A DNA stretch of 64,000 bases from Nymphaea colorata (taxonomy: Eukaryota > Streptophyta > Magnoliopsida > Nymphaeales > Nymphaeaceae), in the NCBI RefSeq assembly GCF_008831285.2, contig NC_045148.1:2232001-2296000 (forward strand), given 5' to 3'. The first letter of the stretch is position 1. Each line of letters starts with the position of its first letter. The notes under the pieces were generated by a model. It saw only the letters and a list, made by a program, of their open reading frames with translations. It was not told the origin of the DNA and did not search any database. Positions 37,401 to 52,400 of this stretch are shown piece after piece. The position numbers and the translations under genes were made by a program.

Positions 37401-40400
37401 TACCAATAAGGATTACTGGGTATTGGATCACAAACCGGATCCGATTACTTCCAACCCTATCTATCTATGTAGCATGAGTACAAGAGAAGAACGAAAGTAA
37501 AAGCATTAAGCACGCACGCCTCATATGAACCATGTGATGTGAGTATCCAAAAGATACTGGACTTTGGTCAGTTGTGGTAAGCAACCGGATCCGGCCCGAT
37601 TGCGCGACTCGGTCAACCGCGTGCAGACCGAGGGCTTTTTGGTCATTGCAGTGCTCTTCGTCGGGGCCGGCACTGGGAGAAGGCGAACCCGGTCCCACAC
37701 AAGTGCGGGGGCGTGGGCGCGTGCGAACGTGGCGTGAGCCCTACGCGTTGCCACAAGACCCATTCCGTCGGTTCCTTGGATCCTCGTTTACTGTAATTTG
37801 ACCAAAATGGCCTCGGAGATTTGGATCGCCCGGATCAGGACAAAGGACTGCGGTGGGTCCGCGGCGGTTGGTCGATAGGAGCGGCATCTATTGACCCGTG
37901 ATTGACTGAAGAAGTCTGAAAGCTACGAAGCACTCGAAAGGACGAGTAAAGCAAGGTCGGTTTGACCCAGAAGCGTGTTGCGACTTCTGGACTTCAGATC
38001 TGGTTTTCGGGTTGGATTCTGTTATGATATAGAAGTAGGAGGAATGTAAAACTTTTGCTTATTAGAGGATGAAAAAAAAAAGTTATATGAACGAATTAAA
38101 GTTTTTGAATTTTGATAAGAAGCGAAGTATCATTTTTAAAAAAAATTATCAAACATAAAAAGTATTAATTTGAAGCACAGGCCTCACACAGTTTTGCCTT
38201 TTGACTTTTTAATAGTCTTGAATTTTCTGGACAAGTGTGAATCGAGGGCATTTACTGCAGCAGCAATAAAAGGTTAAAAAAGGTTGAATTGAGCGCAGCA
38301 GCAATAATTTTGCTTCAATGTTCTTGATTGACAAGATGACATGAAGAAGTAAATTAACTTCTGCCTTTTATTTGATAGCTTTCAGTAAAAAAAAAAAAAA
38401 CATGAAGTTGTTCACTCACTCGATATTAGATTTAACGCCCCTAGATTCCTCCACTTGGAGATGTTCGTGTCCATAGAGAAGAAACACATGCTATACGGCC
38501 AAACATGACTGTTGCTCCATGCCTCCTTGGAAAAGGACACGCTTTGAAAATTTCATCGCTATCTATAGATGGTAGTTGGGGAAAATTTTGTTACATTGGT
38601 AAAGAAGTTCTTTCCCCCAGAGGAGGAAAAATTTTTCTCTCTTTTTTTTTTTTTTTGCCGAGAAGATAACCCTTTTCTTTTGCCCTGTTATTTTCCCGTT
38701 CAAAAAATGATCCTACAGAAGTTGTTTGGCAGTAATAACTGTGTTTTATGAATCTGTTTAATGATTGAGACAGATTTATGTAATATTATAACTAATATTT
38801 TGTAAATCTCGTTTAATCTTCAGAGTAAATTGCTACTTTTGGTTTTGGGTTAAATCTTTCTTTTTTATCTTGTTTTGTTTTCATGAAAATCAAATAGAAG
38901 CAAGTTGATTGGTATGATCCACGGATTAGTTTTATATCGATTGTAAAGCGGCACAAATTTTAGTAAGAACCAAGAGTACAAATTCGATATAGTATGATCT
39001 AACATTTGTTCATTCATTCCCATCCAATCAAAAAAGAACTCTTTTTGCACAACCATCTTTTAAGATAACATTTCATTAAAAATAACACAAAATTCAGCTA
39101 GAAAAATTTCTTCCATCCAAGCCGAAGCTAGAGAACTTCTACCAACAAAACCTTTCGCGTTTGAAATGTCGAGAAAAACTTTCGAGTTTTCATTTTCAAC
39201 TTTACTTTTTCCCGGCATTTCATTTTCTTGTGTGCGAGCGAGAAACTGATGGCTGCTGATGTGATAGGCAGGGAAATTTTCCCTTGGCCAACGGCAACTT
39301 AAGCTGCTAAAGACTTTTCTTGGCACACCTTGCTCGTTCTGCCGCTAAAGATTGACCCTCTCTCACTTTGGGTTGGATAAAGGGAATCAGGTATGCTACA
39401 TACGAAATCCAAATTTCATTTTCTTCACTAGAAAAAGTATATTCAAAATTGGATCGATATTCCAATATATCCGATCCATATACAGCCTTCATATGTCGGT
39501 ATTAAAGATGTTAAGCAAAAGGCAGTAAAACGAGAAAGATATAGAAAACGAGAAGGTGAATGTTTTGAAGATACTTTACGAGAACAGGCAATTTGAATCA
39601 GAAATGTGATGTGAAGTGGAAAACCAATTGAATATGGGTAGTAAATAACAAAAAAAAAACATGTTTCTTGGTAACTCTTTTATTTTTATAGTTGAAAATA
39701 TGACTAAGCTTGATTAGAGAAAAACTTTTGCCTTATTCTTAAGGCAGAAAACAAACGTTTAGTAAAAAGATTTTGCAACGTTTATTTATGTTTGTCCTAC
39801 TCCTAACTACCAAACTAGCTTTAAGATTCTTAATTAGCATTAAAATCTAGATCAAAATGTACATGAAGGAAACATAATTCTGAGTTTTTTTTTTTAAATC
39901 TATATATATAAAACAAACAAGTGCATCAGATATTAGTCTAATGTGACACAAAAGTCACATCTGCATAATATTCAATATGAAATAGTCAATATAAGAAAAC
40001 CCCAAGAGAAAAGTTTAAGTGGGTACATTCAAAAAGCTGTACCAAACATAAAAAGTCACATTAAAACACAAGTGGGGCATGGTGGCCCGGTGGACCAAGT
40101 TTGTGGTGCCATGTTTCTCTAAACAACAGCCAGGGGATGATACCTCAATAGGTCGATTCCGAAAAATGTGAATTTCAGCAGTTGGATTTGGTGAATCGGG
40201 ATTTCTAGTACACCAATAAATAAATAAATAAATAAATAAATAATATATATATATACATACTTGTGGATTTGTATATCAAGTTTACATGGAAATATCCTTC
40301 AGCCTCTCATATGTGATGCATGGGATATTGGGTAGTGTGTTTAATCACACCTACCTAATGCATTTGCATTCAGCAGCCGTTTCTCTCTCTTACATATATA

Positions 40401-43400
40401 AAACTCTGTGAGCATACATGAAAAAAAGGTAAAGAATTTTCTTTTCCAACCATTGATTTGATCGCATATTATATCTCTTCACAGTGTTAAAATGATATCT
40501 GGTTTAGAGCATCCAAGAAGAAAGCTAAAGATTTTTCTTTTCCAACCATTGGTTTGATCACATATTATATATCTTCACAGTGTTAAAAAAATATTCGTTT
40601 ATGATTATTATTGATTCCGTGTCGGCTGCAGATTGGTCTTTGAACGATATGCATAAGCTTCATTCACTATAGTAATTCATAAGCTTCATTCACAAACTTT
40701 AATCTTTTTATAATGGAGAAAAAGTTGATCGCCTGTAAGGAGTGGGGCCGATTCAGTGGATTTGAAATGATTGATCGATTAAAGATCCAAATCCGGTTGT
40801 TATTAGCATTAGCATATGTAAATTCCGTCTGTTGTGGATATGATCCGCAATTCTACATACTCGGATGATCCAATCCGAGCTGTTGGAAAACAATTTTACG
40901 TTTGGCTTTAAGGCTGCGAATGGATCAGTCCAGGGGCAGAATTAGGATTTTTTTCAAGATGATCCAATCCGAGCTGTTGGAAAATAATTTTACGTTTGGC
41001 TTTAAGGCTGCGAATGGATCAGTCCAGGGGCGGAGTCAGGATTTTTTTCAGGAGTGAGTCAAACAATCCGCGGGTCTGGCCAAGAGGAGCGACGGGTATG
41101 GCCAAGAGGAGCGACGGGCCAGACCAAACTAAAAAAAATTGATTTTTTCAACATAATTTTTTTTCCTCTGATTCAATGGGTTGAGGCCTCAAAGATTCAA
41201 GTAATAACTAGGTATTTAAGTTTAAGGCTAAATGTGAAAGTTTTACCACATTTGAGATTCTCTCTTTTGAAGATTTTCTTCATGACCTATTTTGCTATTC
41301 AAAAAGAACAGCACTAGACCTGGGCATCGGCCCGACTTGGCTCGATAAGAGTTGGGCCCGGGCAATCCGATGCCTGAAACTCAAGCCTGATATGTTTTTT
41401 ATACGCACTATCAACCAGCTAAGCTATGTCCCTTAAAATAAATACTAACAAAAAAAGCTTTTGAATCACCTCGCAATGGAATATAGCAGTTTTTATTAGA
41501 AAGCATAAGTCAACACGTCTCCTTTAAAAGGAAAAATTATTTGGAGGTGTCATGGGACGCTTGCTTTGAAGAAAATGCAACTGTGCTTCCCCAGGATTCA
41601 AAATTATTTGTTTGATGTTGAAAATATCAACTACTTTGTTATGTTTTGTTTGCCAACAAGAACTTCCTCCACTTGCTAGGGAATTGGACTTAACGAGCCT
41701 TTAATTCGAAGCTAAGTTAAGGGTTCGATACCCGAGGGCGCACGCCTTGGTAAGATAATTCGGCATCCCCAATTTATCTATTAAATATTTTAAAAAATAA
41801 TTACGAATTATTTGTTCGAGGAGATCCATAGGGGGAATGGGACGCAAAACGCACCAAACGTCCACCAAAAATGAGTGATACGGACGTCACGTCTAAGTTC
41901 AAAATTTTCTTAATAGCGCGTTTGACTACCTGAGAAAAGTTTTCCGACCGTACTGAATTGGTAAAAAAAAGGGGTAAAAGGTTCCCCTTGTTCGGACCGC
42001 AAAAGCAAACACGGGTGAAAATTTTCAGAACATTCGTCGCATCTCGAACCTGAGATCCAAACGGGAACTATTTTCGGGTCGAATTTGAGCAAACGGGGTG
42101 GATCAGGGATGGTCCTTGCTCCAATCGCCACGTAAGCATGAAATCTCATAATAGCCGCCCTGGTGACGTGGAAGGATGACGTGGAGGGCTAGCCAAACAC
42201 GTGGCAAGCCAGAGCCCGACGAAAACCGGCGTATAAAAAGACAAAATCTGGTATATTCCATGAATGATGTGGACGGTGCAGATGCTGCCACGTGGCTTAC
42301 AATGATTTGGTGAAAAGAGATAGATACGAGCCCCCTGGAGGTCCAGCCTGTGGTCCAGCTCATCAGATTGGTAGTTTTCCTACATGGCTGGAGCCGTCCA
42401 AGTTTGACGCTAAAAATAAATTATTATTTTTTCTGCTAAACTTCCAAAAAGTACTAAATGAAGATAAGAACGGACTTAATTCATTTGGATTAAGTCCTAA
42501 GTCAAAGATTATGACACGCTAATCGGGATCACGAATCAGCATTGTCGGAATCCGCGATTCAAGCGTTTGCATGCGACATAGAATCCATGTGGGATGGGAC
42601 TCAAGCGTTGACTTTGTTTTTGCCTTTTTAAATGGGGAAATGTTGATAGTTGGAAAACTTATTCTGGGTACAAGTTGTCCTCGAAGCACAAGATTCATCC
42701 CCTGAAACGCTTTCAAACACCTTCAAATATGACCTTGCACACAAGGACACACACTAAGGACAGCTTACAAATGACAATAATTTGCTTAGACATCACATGT
42801 GGGAAGCATAAGATCAGGTATCTCATGCCGCAAACATGAAAGGGAATTGTGGGATGGATGGAATTTTGGGGAGATGCAAGGGAAGAAAAGATTAATAGGC
42901 AGACTGGCTTGCAGGGTCCCCACATTATTACTAGTGATTTGACATGTTTTGTCTGGCCAATCGAAGGCGTAAGCATATGGGATGTTGCATTTATTTGCAA
43001 CAATTGATAATGGCCTAAAAGATATATATATATATATTGTAAAGGGAGCTACGGTTCTGAACTTGTGCGTACGAGTGATCTCCCTCTTCTCATGAAATAT
43101 AATAATGTATTTCTTATAAGGCGTTTGATACATGTTCTTAAGATACAAAACACCAATTTCTTATGCAAGAAATATGGTGTAGATATGAATGTTGTTCTCA
43201 AATCTAACAATTAAATGTGGAACATAACCACAATATGTTTCACATCACAAGAACATGGTGTTCTTCAAACATGAGCGGAACCATGATCAGTCGATGGAAG
43301 AATCTTAAGTTTTCATGGCAGATGACATACAGGAAATGCTGTATGTTTGTGCATCATTAATGGCGAATGGGGCCTTCCATTTTCAGGCGAGCCAAGAACA

Positions 43401-46400
43401 TGGTGTTCTTCAAACATGAGCGGAACCATGATCAGCCGATGGAAGAATCTTAAGTTTTCATGGCAGATGACATACATGAAATGCTGTATGTTTGTGCATC
43501 ATTAATGGCGAATGGGGCCTTCCATTTTCAGGCGAGCCAAGAACATGGTGTTCTTCAAACATGAGCGGAACCATGATCAGCCGATGGAAGAATATTAAGT
43601 GTTCAGGGCAGATGACATACAGGAAATGCTGTATGTTTGTGCATCATTAATGGCGAATGGGGCCTTCCATTTTCAGGCGAGCAAAGCTCATGTGCATCCT
43701 TCCAAAGAGGTGTCCCATCGCCATTACGCCGGTGCAAAAGTTACCCACGTAGAATGCATTTGAAGATTGGTTCGAAAGAAAGTTGACAAAAAGAATACAG
43801 TCCACACTGATTGTAAGACGTTCTTTTTATCTTTTTTTATGGATCAAACCTTTAAGATGTGAACTGCATGTAATTGTTTCATGGAAAAGGACTTTAGATC
43901 ATGTAACTGTGACGAAAATTTTATCTTCAGATCTTGAAAAGTTTATCTTCGGATCTGAAATTCATGTTTTTATGTATTCAATTGTTATGACTTGAAGCGT
44001 CGTTTATATCAACTACGATATCACATCAATTGAGTGCATAAAGAAGATCACAATTATACAACTCCACAACTTCTAACTCTAATTTTCATAATAGAGATGT
44101 AGATATTTAAAGGGAAGCTGCACCCAAGTTTCCTTTTTTTATTAAATGGCGCCACATCCACACCCTGTGCCGATGCCTTGAAAGCTCCGAGGGGCATAGA
44201 GCTGGTCCGTCTGAGTGTTACATTAATGATGCATCTTCATTTCAATTCTTGTGGTTGCTACTCTCCTAAACTATTACAAACGGCGGCATGCAAGGTCTTT
44301 GCGTCAAATGGCAGTAGCTTTGCCTCTCACTAACGGCTTCGGATGCCTTGAACGTTTCTTCTATGGTCAAGCATTGCCAGTGACCTAGCCAAGAAGCTCG
44401 ATCGAGTCCAGTCAATCGTGTACCTTCTTTCTGAAACATGAATTCGAAAGTTCACAATGATTCTGTCCAGTTTCATGTGTTTCCCGGCTTAACTGGAGTA
44501 GTGTAGGGTGAGCACCAAACATGGACCGGACCTAACGTCCTGCCCTGCCGGAGTTTTATAAGGTCGAATATGGGGCCAACTCGTATGGACATCTCTAAAA
44601 CTTTACAGCTAAATATGAGCTTGATATATCAGAAAATATACTTTCACATCCTTACTAATATATTTTATTCCCATTATTATTATCATATTTTTTTGTGGTG
44701 AGGAACCATCCAAGCAGCAGACCATCCAAAACGGCATACAAGATTTGAAAAAAGTTAAAGGAACTCCAATTCATATATAGATCTAGCTACTTTAAAAGTT
44801 CCAAAATTAAACGATGTTGGGTTTTTCCATTCAAAAAATTTGAGCAAAACAATTGATTTTCATGATTTTTTAAATATTTTTTTACGTTTTCAAATATTTT
44901 GCACACGATTTATTTTTTGAAAAAAACACAAAGTCTGGTAATATGAATGACCGAATCTAAGGACTATATGCATATATATAATCTCATAGACCATATTAAA
45001 CTTTACGATTTGATTATCTCACACGAAACAAAGATTGGGGATCTCGATAGATAAGTTGAACGTTAATGAAGAAATATAAAGAGTACAAGTTTAGCATTCT
45101 ATCCAACGAATATTGATTTATTATTCGAAGGACGTAATGACATGACTAATTGCAGAAGACATGATTAATACATTTTTTTTAATTAAAAAAGATTCCCTCC
45201 CTTGAGAAGAAACCAGGCATCCAGAGCTGAAATAGCAATATCTCATAATCATTTTTTTTAATTTCATAATTATTATCTTTGTTTAGGTTAGGGACTGTCT
45301 AGATTCGAGTCAGGCCGTGCACCATTTACCATATCCCATCTATGAATATTGATGAAAAGTATATGTCATATCCAAATATGAATTTAGATTAACAACCACG
45401 TCTGATCTGAAATCTACTTTTAAATTTATATCCAGATAATTAAATTTGAACTGGCAACATAAATTTAAGGTGAAATTGGCACTTATTTTCCAGTTAGATA
45501 TTCATTTCAGACCAAATCCAAATCCCATCAGATGTCATTTCATAAAACTGAGTTAGATCCATTTTCTTAGTGGAATTTTAAAATATTTTTCATACAACAG
45601 CTTTACTGATTCATTGACATCATACTAGAAAGACAAAAAAATATGTTTGTAAATAGTGGCATGGTTTGGACTCCTTTGTTTGAATACACCCGTGACTGAG
45701 AGAAATTCGCAGCAACGTGGAAGGATTTATATTCACGTGCATTCTTATCAGCCTTTAAAAATGTCTCAACAAATAACCATTTTTTCCAAAATTTGCCAAA
45801 TATTTGCAGCAATTATCACTCGAACATATAAACCAAAATCAGAGCTTCAGGCCAATGTTGAGGGCAATTTATAACCTCACATCTGACCTTAGGACCTTCA
45901 AATAGATAAATAACCTCAAATCTAGATGCAGATGAAATTGTTTTAGAAATTTTTACTGAAACCATTATTATTATTTTTTTACCAGAGCATGCAATACAAA
46001 GTAATTGTATAAAAACATAGTGCAGCAAATTTGTAAAATCTGTTCATAAAACTGGGATTTAATGAACTCGGAGTTCTCGTCGCCATTAAATCCGATGACC
46101 TCAAACGCCTGAAAACTATGTAGGGTCACAGAAGTTGCTTCTTTCATTTGAATTGCTTTGCGGTTTCCCATTCATCTCATTTTCAAAGTTCACGTCAGTA
46201 AAGTTGCTTCGCTTCAGGGGAAGGTATTCCTTGAGAACTTATCGTTGATGCATGACAAGCCAAATAAGTTCTGTGACGGGCATGGTATGGGAACCAAGCC
46301 GAACATCATATATGTTCGTGTTTGCTAGTCCTAAGACATCTTCAACTTGATATTTGAAAAGGCAGAACCTGAATCAATCAATTGGACGCTGAAAGTTGTA

Positions 46401-49400
46401 AGATAAGATAGCCAACATTTTGGAACTCAAGATGTTCTTCACATAGTTTTTATAATTTAAAGATTTAGATATAATGTTCATTTCAGATCCTTCTTTTTGG
46501 TGCTTCTGCGGCTGTTTTATATTTATCCTATACAAAATTTTTTAAAAAATAATCATTTCGGCCCCATCAAAATTTTGAAACTATAATTTGGTCCCCTCAT
46601 AAAAAATTCTTGGCTCCACGCTTGCTTCCTTCATACTTCATGATTTTAGAATAATGTCCTTTCAAGACCTTGCAAATATTTCAGATTTGGATCTTCTAAT
46701 GTTCTTTTTCCTGTTACTAAAATTTTTTCTTCCATCGTGCTGAATGTTCAATCTATCCCTCCTCACCTTTGATATGTGGGCAGTTCTGATTCATATTTTC
46801 TCCTACCATCAACTGCTACTGCAGTTGGTCTTACTATATATTCACTCACATAAGTCTAAGTAGAGTCAGAAATTTTGTGTGAGGGAGACCGAATTAAAGT
46901 TTCTAAATTTTGACATGGGCTGAAATATCATTTTTCAAAATTTTTATATAGAACAAGTAAAATTTTCTAAAATTTAGATGTAAATTTTTTAAAATAGATC
47001 TTTTGTGATGAGGCCAGAGCCCATGGGGGCCTCCCCTTGGCTCTGTCCCTGAACCTATTTTCTGTCCTTCTGGCATGCATCGAGAGCTGCTAAATTCACT
47101 CGTTGGTTGAAACTGCTGATATCCGTTAAAATATTAATGTGTAGTACATTTTGGATTTGATAACCAAGATCTATATCCAAAAGGTGATAATACATATAAA
47201 ATGAAAAGATGCTTCCACGAGACACCTTGTTTGGTGAAAAGTTGCAACCTTATTCATCTTTGAAATTTACCAAGATGTATGATGTTCATGTAAAAAGGTA
47301 CGCCCTTTTGTGAAAGTGTTCCACGGTTCATTTTTGGGCTCTTTAAAAAGCCCTCTTTTCCTTGTAGTATGGAATCCCATTTGTTCATCTTCAATAAACT
47401 AATGTTTTTTAGTGCATTTGTGAAAGTATGTGAAAGTGTTTCTTTTCTCTTTTTACTCTTAATTTTATTTTTCTGCAGCCATTCCCATTTTTTGTTGCAC
47501 CAATTAAAATATTCAAAATATTAGAGCAAAGGTTGAAGAGGACTACCTTGTCTTTGAAATTATGGCAATGAATTCAAATAGCTCTATCGCTAATCTTTCT
47601 TTCCTTTTTTTTTTTTTTTGAGTCTCAAAATAAAAACTGTATTTGCCTCACAGGAGCTTTCCTAGATCTTCCATAGCAGTTATAAAGAGCGGGCAGATGA
47701 TGTGATTCTTTCGTCATGAAAATCAACAAAATATAAAGAGTTCAAGGATAACAGGAAGAAGATGCAAAGACACTTCTATGTATCCAATTTGGGATAAGTA
47801 ATACAATCTTTCCCCTATCAGGAAGTTAGCTTTATCCAAAGAATCTTGAAATATCTTAAAAAACTAAATTCCAAGGTTCCAAAAATTCATCTTTGTTAAG
47901 TTCTTCTTTAGACTTTAAATATAGAGTTGTATTGATGATAATTTAATTGAAGAAAAGAAAATAATTTCTAGAAGATTTTGAAAAGTTTGCCATAAAAGTG
48001 CGATTATGTCATAGCTGCCAAAGAAGAAGCAAAAGATTTATTAATTCTATAATTACAAGAGCCGATGGGATCTGTCCAGGCAGAAGAAAAGAAAATTATA
48101 AGGTTTGAATCTCAAACCATTAGGTGCGCTTCAAACAAGGCTCATTTTTTATGAAGAAACAAAAAAATTTCGATTTTCAAAAGGAAGAAATCAAAGGTTT
48201 CGAAGGCCATGACAAAAGAAAAGTTACTCTATACAACGAGGACCGTTCAAGCAATTAGAAAAATACTGTCATGTTTTCAAAAAATCTGGCATGAATCTAA
48301 AGAATGTCGATTTAGATGTATGAGAAGTTGAATATCAAATCACACTCAAAAAGAGTGTTGGTCGCAAGAAAAACCAGAAGCCAATTTCTCAAAAAATGAA
48401 ATCAGATTGTTTTCTCTTGTATGAATGTTGAGCAAGAGCAAAGTAGCGTATAACAAAGTTTTTTTTTCTCAAAATAGAGAGAAATTTGATGAAAAGCGAC
48501 AAAAATTCATGTTTATTGGCCATAGTGATACGTCGAAGGCCCATTGCCTCATTAATCCAAATATAAAAGAATTGGTCATTTCAAGATGTCATTTAAAAGT
48601 GAATGGACCAGGAAAAAAGTTAAGAAGAAGCAGTTGAAAGAGAGAATGTGTCAAACATACATGCAATGAAGATGATGATTAAGTGATGCAGAATTTGAGA
48701 CTCCTTCTAAAAGGTCAGATCTCTTATAGATATTTTTAATTCTTGTGATTTGGGATTATTTGCTTATCAACCACAAAGTTATGAAGAAGCCAGTCAACAT
48801 AAGATTTGGAAAACTGCAATGAATGAAGAGACTTCTACAATTGAAAAAAATAACACATGGGAATTAACAGATAGACGAAAATGAAAAGATGTTACTGGAC
48901 TAAAACGGACTTTTAAAAACTAAATTCAATGAAGTCTTTTAGATTAACAACTACAACAACAAGTGACGCCATATGTGATCGTCCTAGTCGTCAGAGAAAC
49001 TAATATCGGAAGTATCTGAGATAATCCCAACAATTTCAGGATACTCCAACATCATTCCCCGTCATACTACTTTGATTTCTATAACATGGCTTGCTCAAAT
49101 TTCGGTCTTTTTCAAAGGCGTATACGAGATGCACACGATCACATGTTCATCATATTAAAACTTTTTATTTAGTTATTGCTTGATGGGGACGACGTAACTG
49201 TGCATTTAGTCAAAGCCAAATGCTATATGGCATCATTATTATTATTCCTGAGAGAGAGGGAGAACAAAAAAAAGAACTGGTTATCAGAATGGTCATGAAA
49301 CAGCGGTGTGATTTTACTCTTTGCATTACCGATTAGCCAGTATTCTCTATAAGAATTTCAACTATTTTATCTTAGACTTTTTGTTTGATCAACAAACTGC

Positions 49401-52400
49401 AGATATGATCTCCTTTGTTTATTTAGCAAGAACCCTGTCCCGAACTGTGTCTTGAACTATGTGGCATGTGATGTTTTAGCATATGGGTAGTAGTATGCTG
49501 AAAAAGTGAAAACAGCTTCCCCTAGTAAAAACTTGAACAAGTTGAACTCATCCATGAATTCCGATGGACAAAATAGAATTCGCGTGATGGCTTTGCAGGG
49601 GTCGACAGTAACAGTAATGACGATAAAAGCAGGTGCTTATAGTGGTATAAATGTTTTGGATCTGGATAGACAAGCTAAGCTATGAATAAGAAATGCAGAA
49701 CCCAATGGCAATAGAACTCGATTTTCCTATCTACGAATGCATGAGAGGTAGAACGCCGTGAATATATATGTATTATGTACCATAACTTTATGTACCATAC
49801 CTAATACTTTATAGGCAAAGATCTTAACAATTTTCGGTTTGATGTCCTTCTGATCTTCCAAAGAACATAAATTTCCACTCTGGGCATCTCCAGCCCCTTT
49901 TATATACAAAAGTTTGTCCTGTTTTCTCTGTGGTGAATCTACTGGTTTCGCAAGTTTTTTGGTACATTACAATTAGGATGGTGGGATTCTTCAGGCCAGC
50001 ATATCCAATTGTTAGGATCCAAGTCTGACCCCATTTTATGTTCACATTTTCTTGCAGGTCTCATTTGTTCTTGTCACTTTCAGTATATGTAAGCACATAC
50101 TGTACAATCCCATTCCTCGTCAGCTGAAAGGGCACCTCCAAGTTTTCTGAGATTCGTAGTTTAATTATTAATGGCTCTATATTACATCCGGATTCCTGTA
50201 TAACAGTACTACATCAGATCCAATAATGACTAACTGGATCCTGACATCGTCAATTTCTTTGGTTGGCGTCACGGCACTATTCGACAGTCACAGATGTGAT
50301 GCGCAAGCTGATGCCAATTTATTAGTTCCTGCTACCATCTTTGATAGTTTCTTGTATATCATGAGTTTCTTTATTGGGCAGGAGCAAAGGTTGGCTGATC
50401 ACCTAAGTCAAATTTCTTCACTTTCTTAACGGGCTAATGGATTTCTTCTTCTTTATTTATTTCTTTTCCCGTGCTGGGAAGTTAAATCCAACCAGTTGAC
50501 AAGAAATAAAAAACTAGTATTTGCCTATGTTTTTTGATTCGGACTGTTCCTGAATTATTAATTGAAAAGGTTGACTTGAAATATTTAAAACGCCAAGTGA
50601 GAGTTTGAAGATCGAATTCATCCAGTGCTCATTGTTGAGCCATGGAGTTCCTGGTCTTCTTCTTCCTTCTTCTGCTACCTTCATTTTCTGCAGCAGATGG
50701 GCAGAGCGGAACTAAGGTACGTAAGTTCTGTCACAGTTTCACGTAGGAGACAGAGATAGAGAGGCTCAGAGTCTTTTGTTTGGTTTCTCTCGAATGCAGC
50801 GGCACTACATCGTTTACATGGGACAACATTTTCATCCAAACAGTGAAGCTGTGATCCTTGCAAATCATGCAATTCTTTCATCTGTGGTCGGCAGGTATAC
50901 TGGCAAATTAACACAAGACCGCCATTAGCTTACCATCTGCAATTTTTTTTGGCCTTGTACAGCAACAAAACTTGTGTTTAAGATGTTAAGTATTATCACC
51001 ACCTTGAGAACTAGAGAGAAATTCGGAAGAAAACAAAATTTAAAAGTTTTCTTGCTATCGTTTGCTGAAATGAGAAGCATGATACGTTCGGTAAATGGAA
51101 GAATTTTATAAGTGAAAAAAAAAATCAATTAATCAACTTGATATTTCTGAAATCTAAATAGAGTAAGCATCTTAATTTATTGACCTACTTAATTTGGGGT
51201 TACTCAGCGTGCATGGGGCTCGAGAGGCTGTGCTGCACCACTACAGCAGGAGCTTCAGAGGCTTCTCTGCTGTTCTAACATCAGAGCAAGCTCGCAGACT
51301 TTCAGGTACTTGTAGCAATTCACAGATCTACACAATTGCTGCAGGACTTCTTTTTTTCATGTACTAAGTTAGCCTTTCTAATTGGCCCAAGAAATATGCT
51401 AGTAATCTTAAATAATTTAGTTAAATGCAATTCATTGAAAAATATGTCGTTAATTTGTGAAACAAATACTAATTACATGCGAGCTTGCTAGCTGGTTATG
51501 AGTTCGAACTTCACTGTGGCTTCCTCCTGTCGGGTAGACTGACATGCCTTGGCTGAGTAGAAGTTCTTGGGTTTCAAAGGTTCTTTTACACTGTTAGGAA
51601 GACGACCATTAGTACTATGAGATGATATAAGTTAAGGAAATACTCTCCGACCCAAAAATAGTTTTCTGTGTTATTGAAAAAAAAAGGGAATACATTCAGT
51701 ACATGTGTACATACTTCCACGGGTAGTTTGGAAGCTTTCAAGCATAAAGCAAACTGAAAAATGCAACACAAAAGAAATGGTAATACGACAGATCTTCTTG
51801 AGTTTAACAAATTTTTAATGTTTCCGCACAAGCAGTTTATGAATATTTTCAATGATTTTATACCTCGGATTTTTCATCATTTGTGCCGGAAAAACTGATG
51901 ATCTGGATGTACTTTCCATTTGGTGGAGACCAACTTGTGATTGGTTTTTTGGATGTCGAATCAGGTTTCTTTTGGGCTTCAAAATCTGAGAAAACTCCTT
52001 GATGACAAAATGTTCTCGTCAAAGTATGAAGCGGTTTTAGTTTAATCGAACATGAGATCCATATAATTAATAAGATCAAACTCTTTTGGGCAGTTACCAT
52101 ACATCATTGGTTTCCTTTGTAAGAGTAAAATGAGAATGTCTGAATTTAAGTTCTGATTTAAGATTTTGATGCACAATTCTAGAGAACGTCTAAAATATTT
52201 AAGTTCTGATTTAAGATCTTTGCCTAGATGAATCATAAATCATTAGAGTAGACCATTAGCCACATCGATAAAAGTATGCTCCATTTCTAAATTTAAAATC
52301 AATGCTACTCAAATGCCTCTGTAAGCAACAAAGAGACCCATGCCTTTCAGTAGCCAGCCAACCATTCAAAAAATCGGACAAGAACAAAATCAAAAGAGGG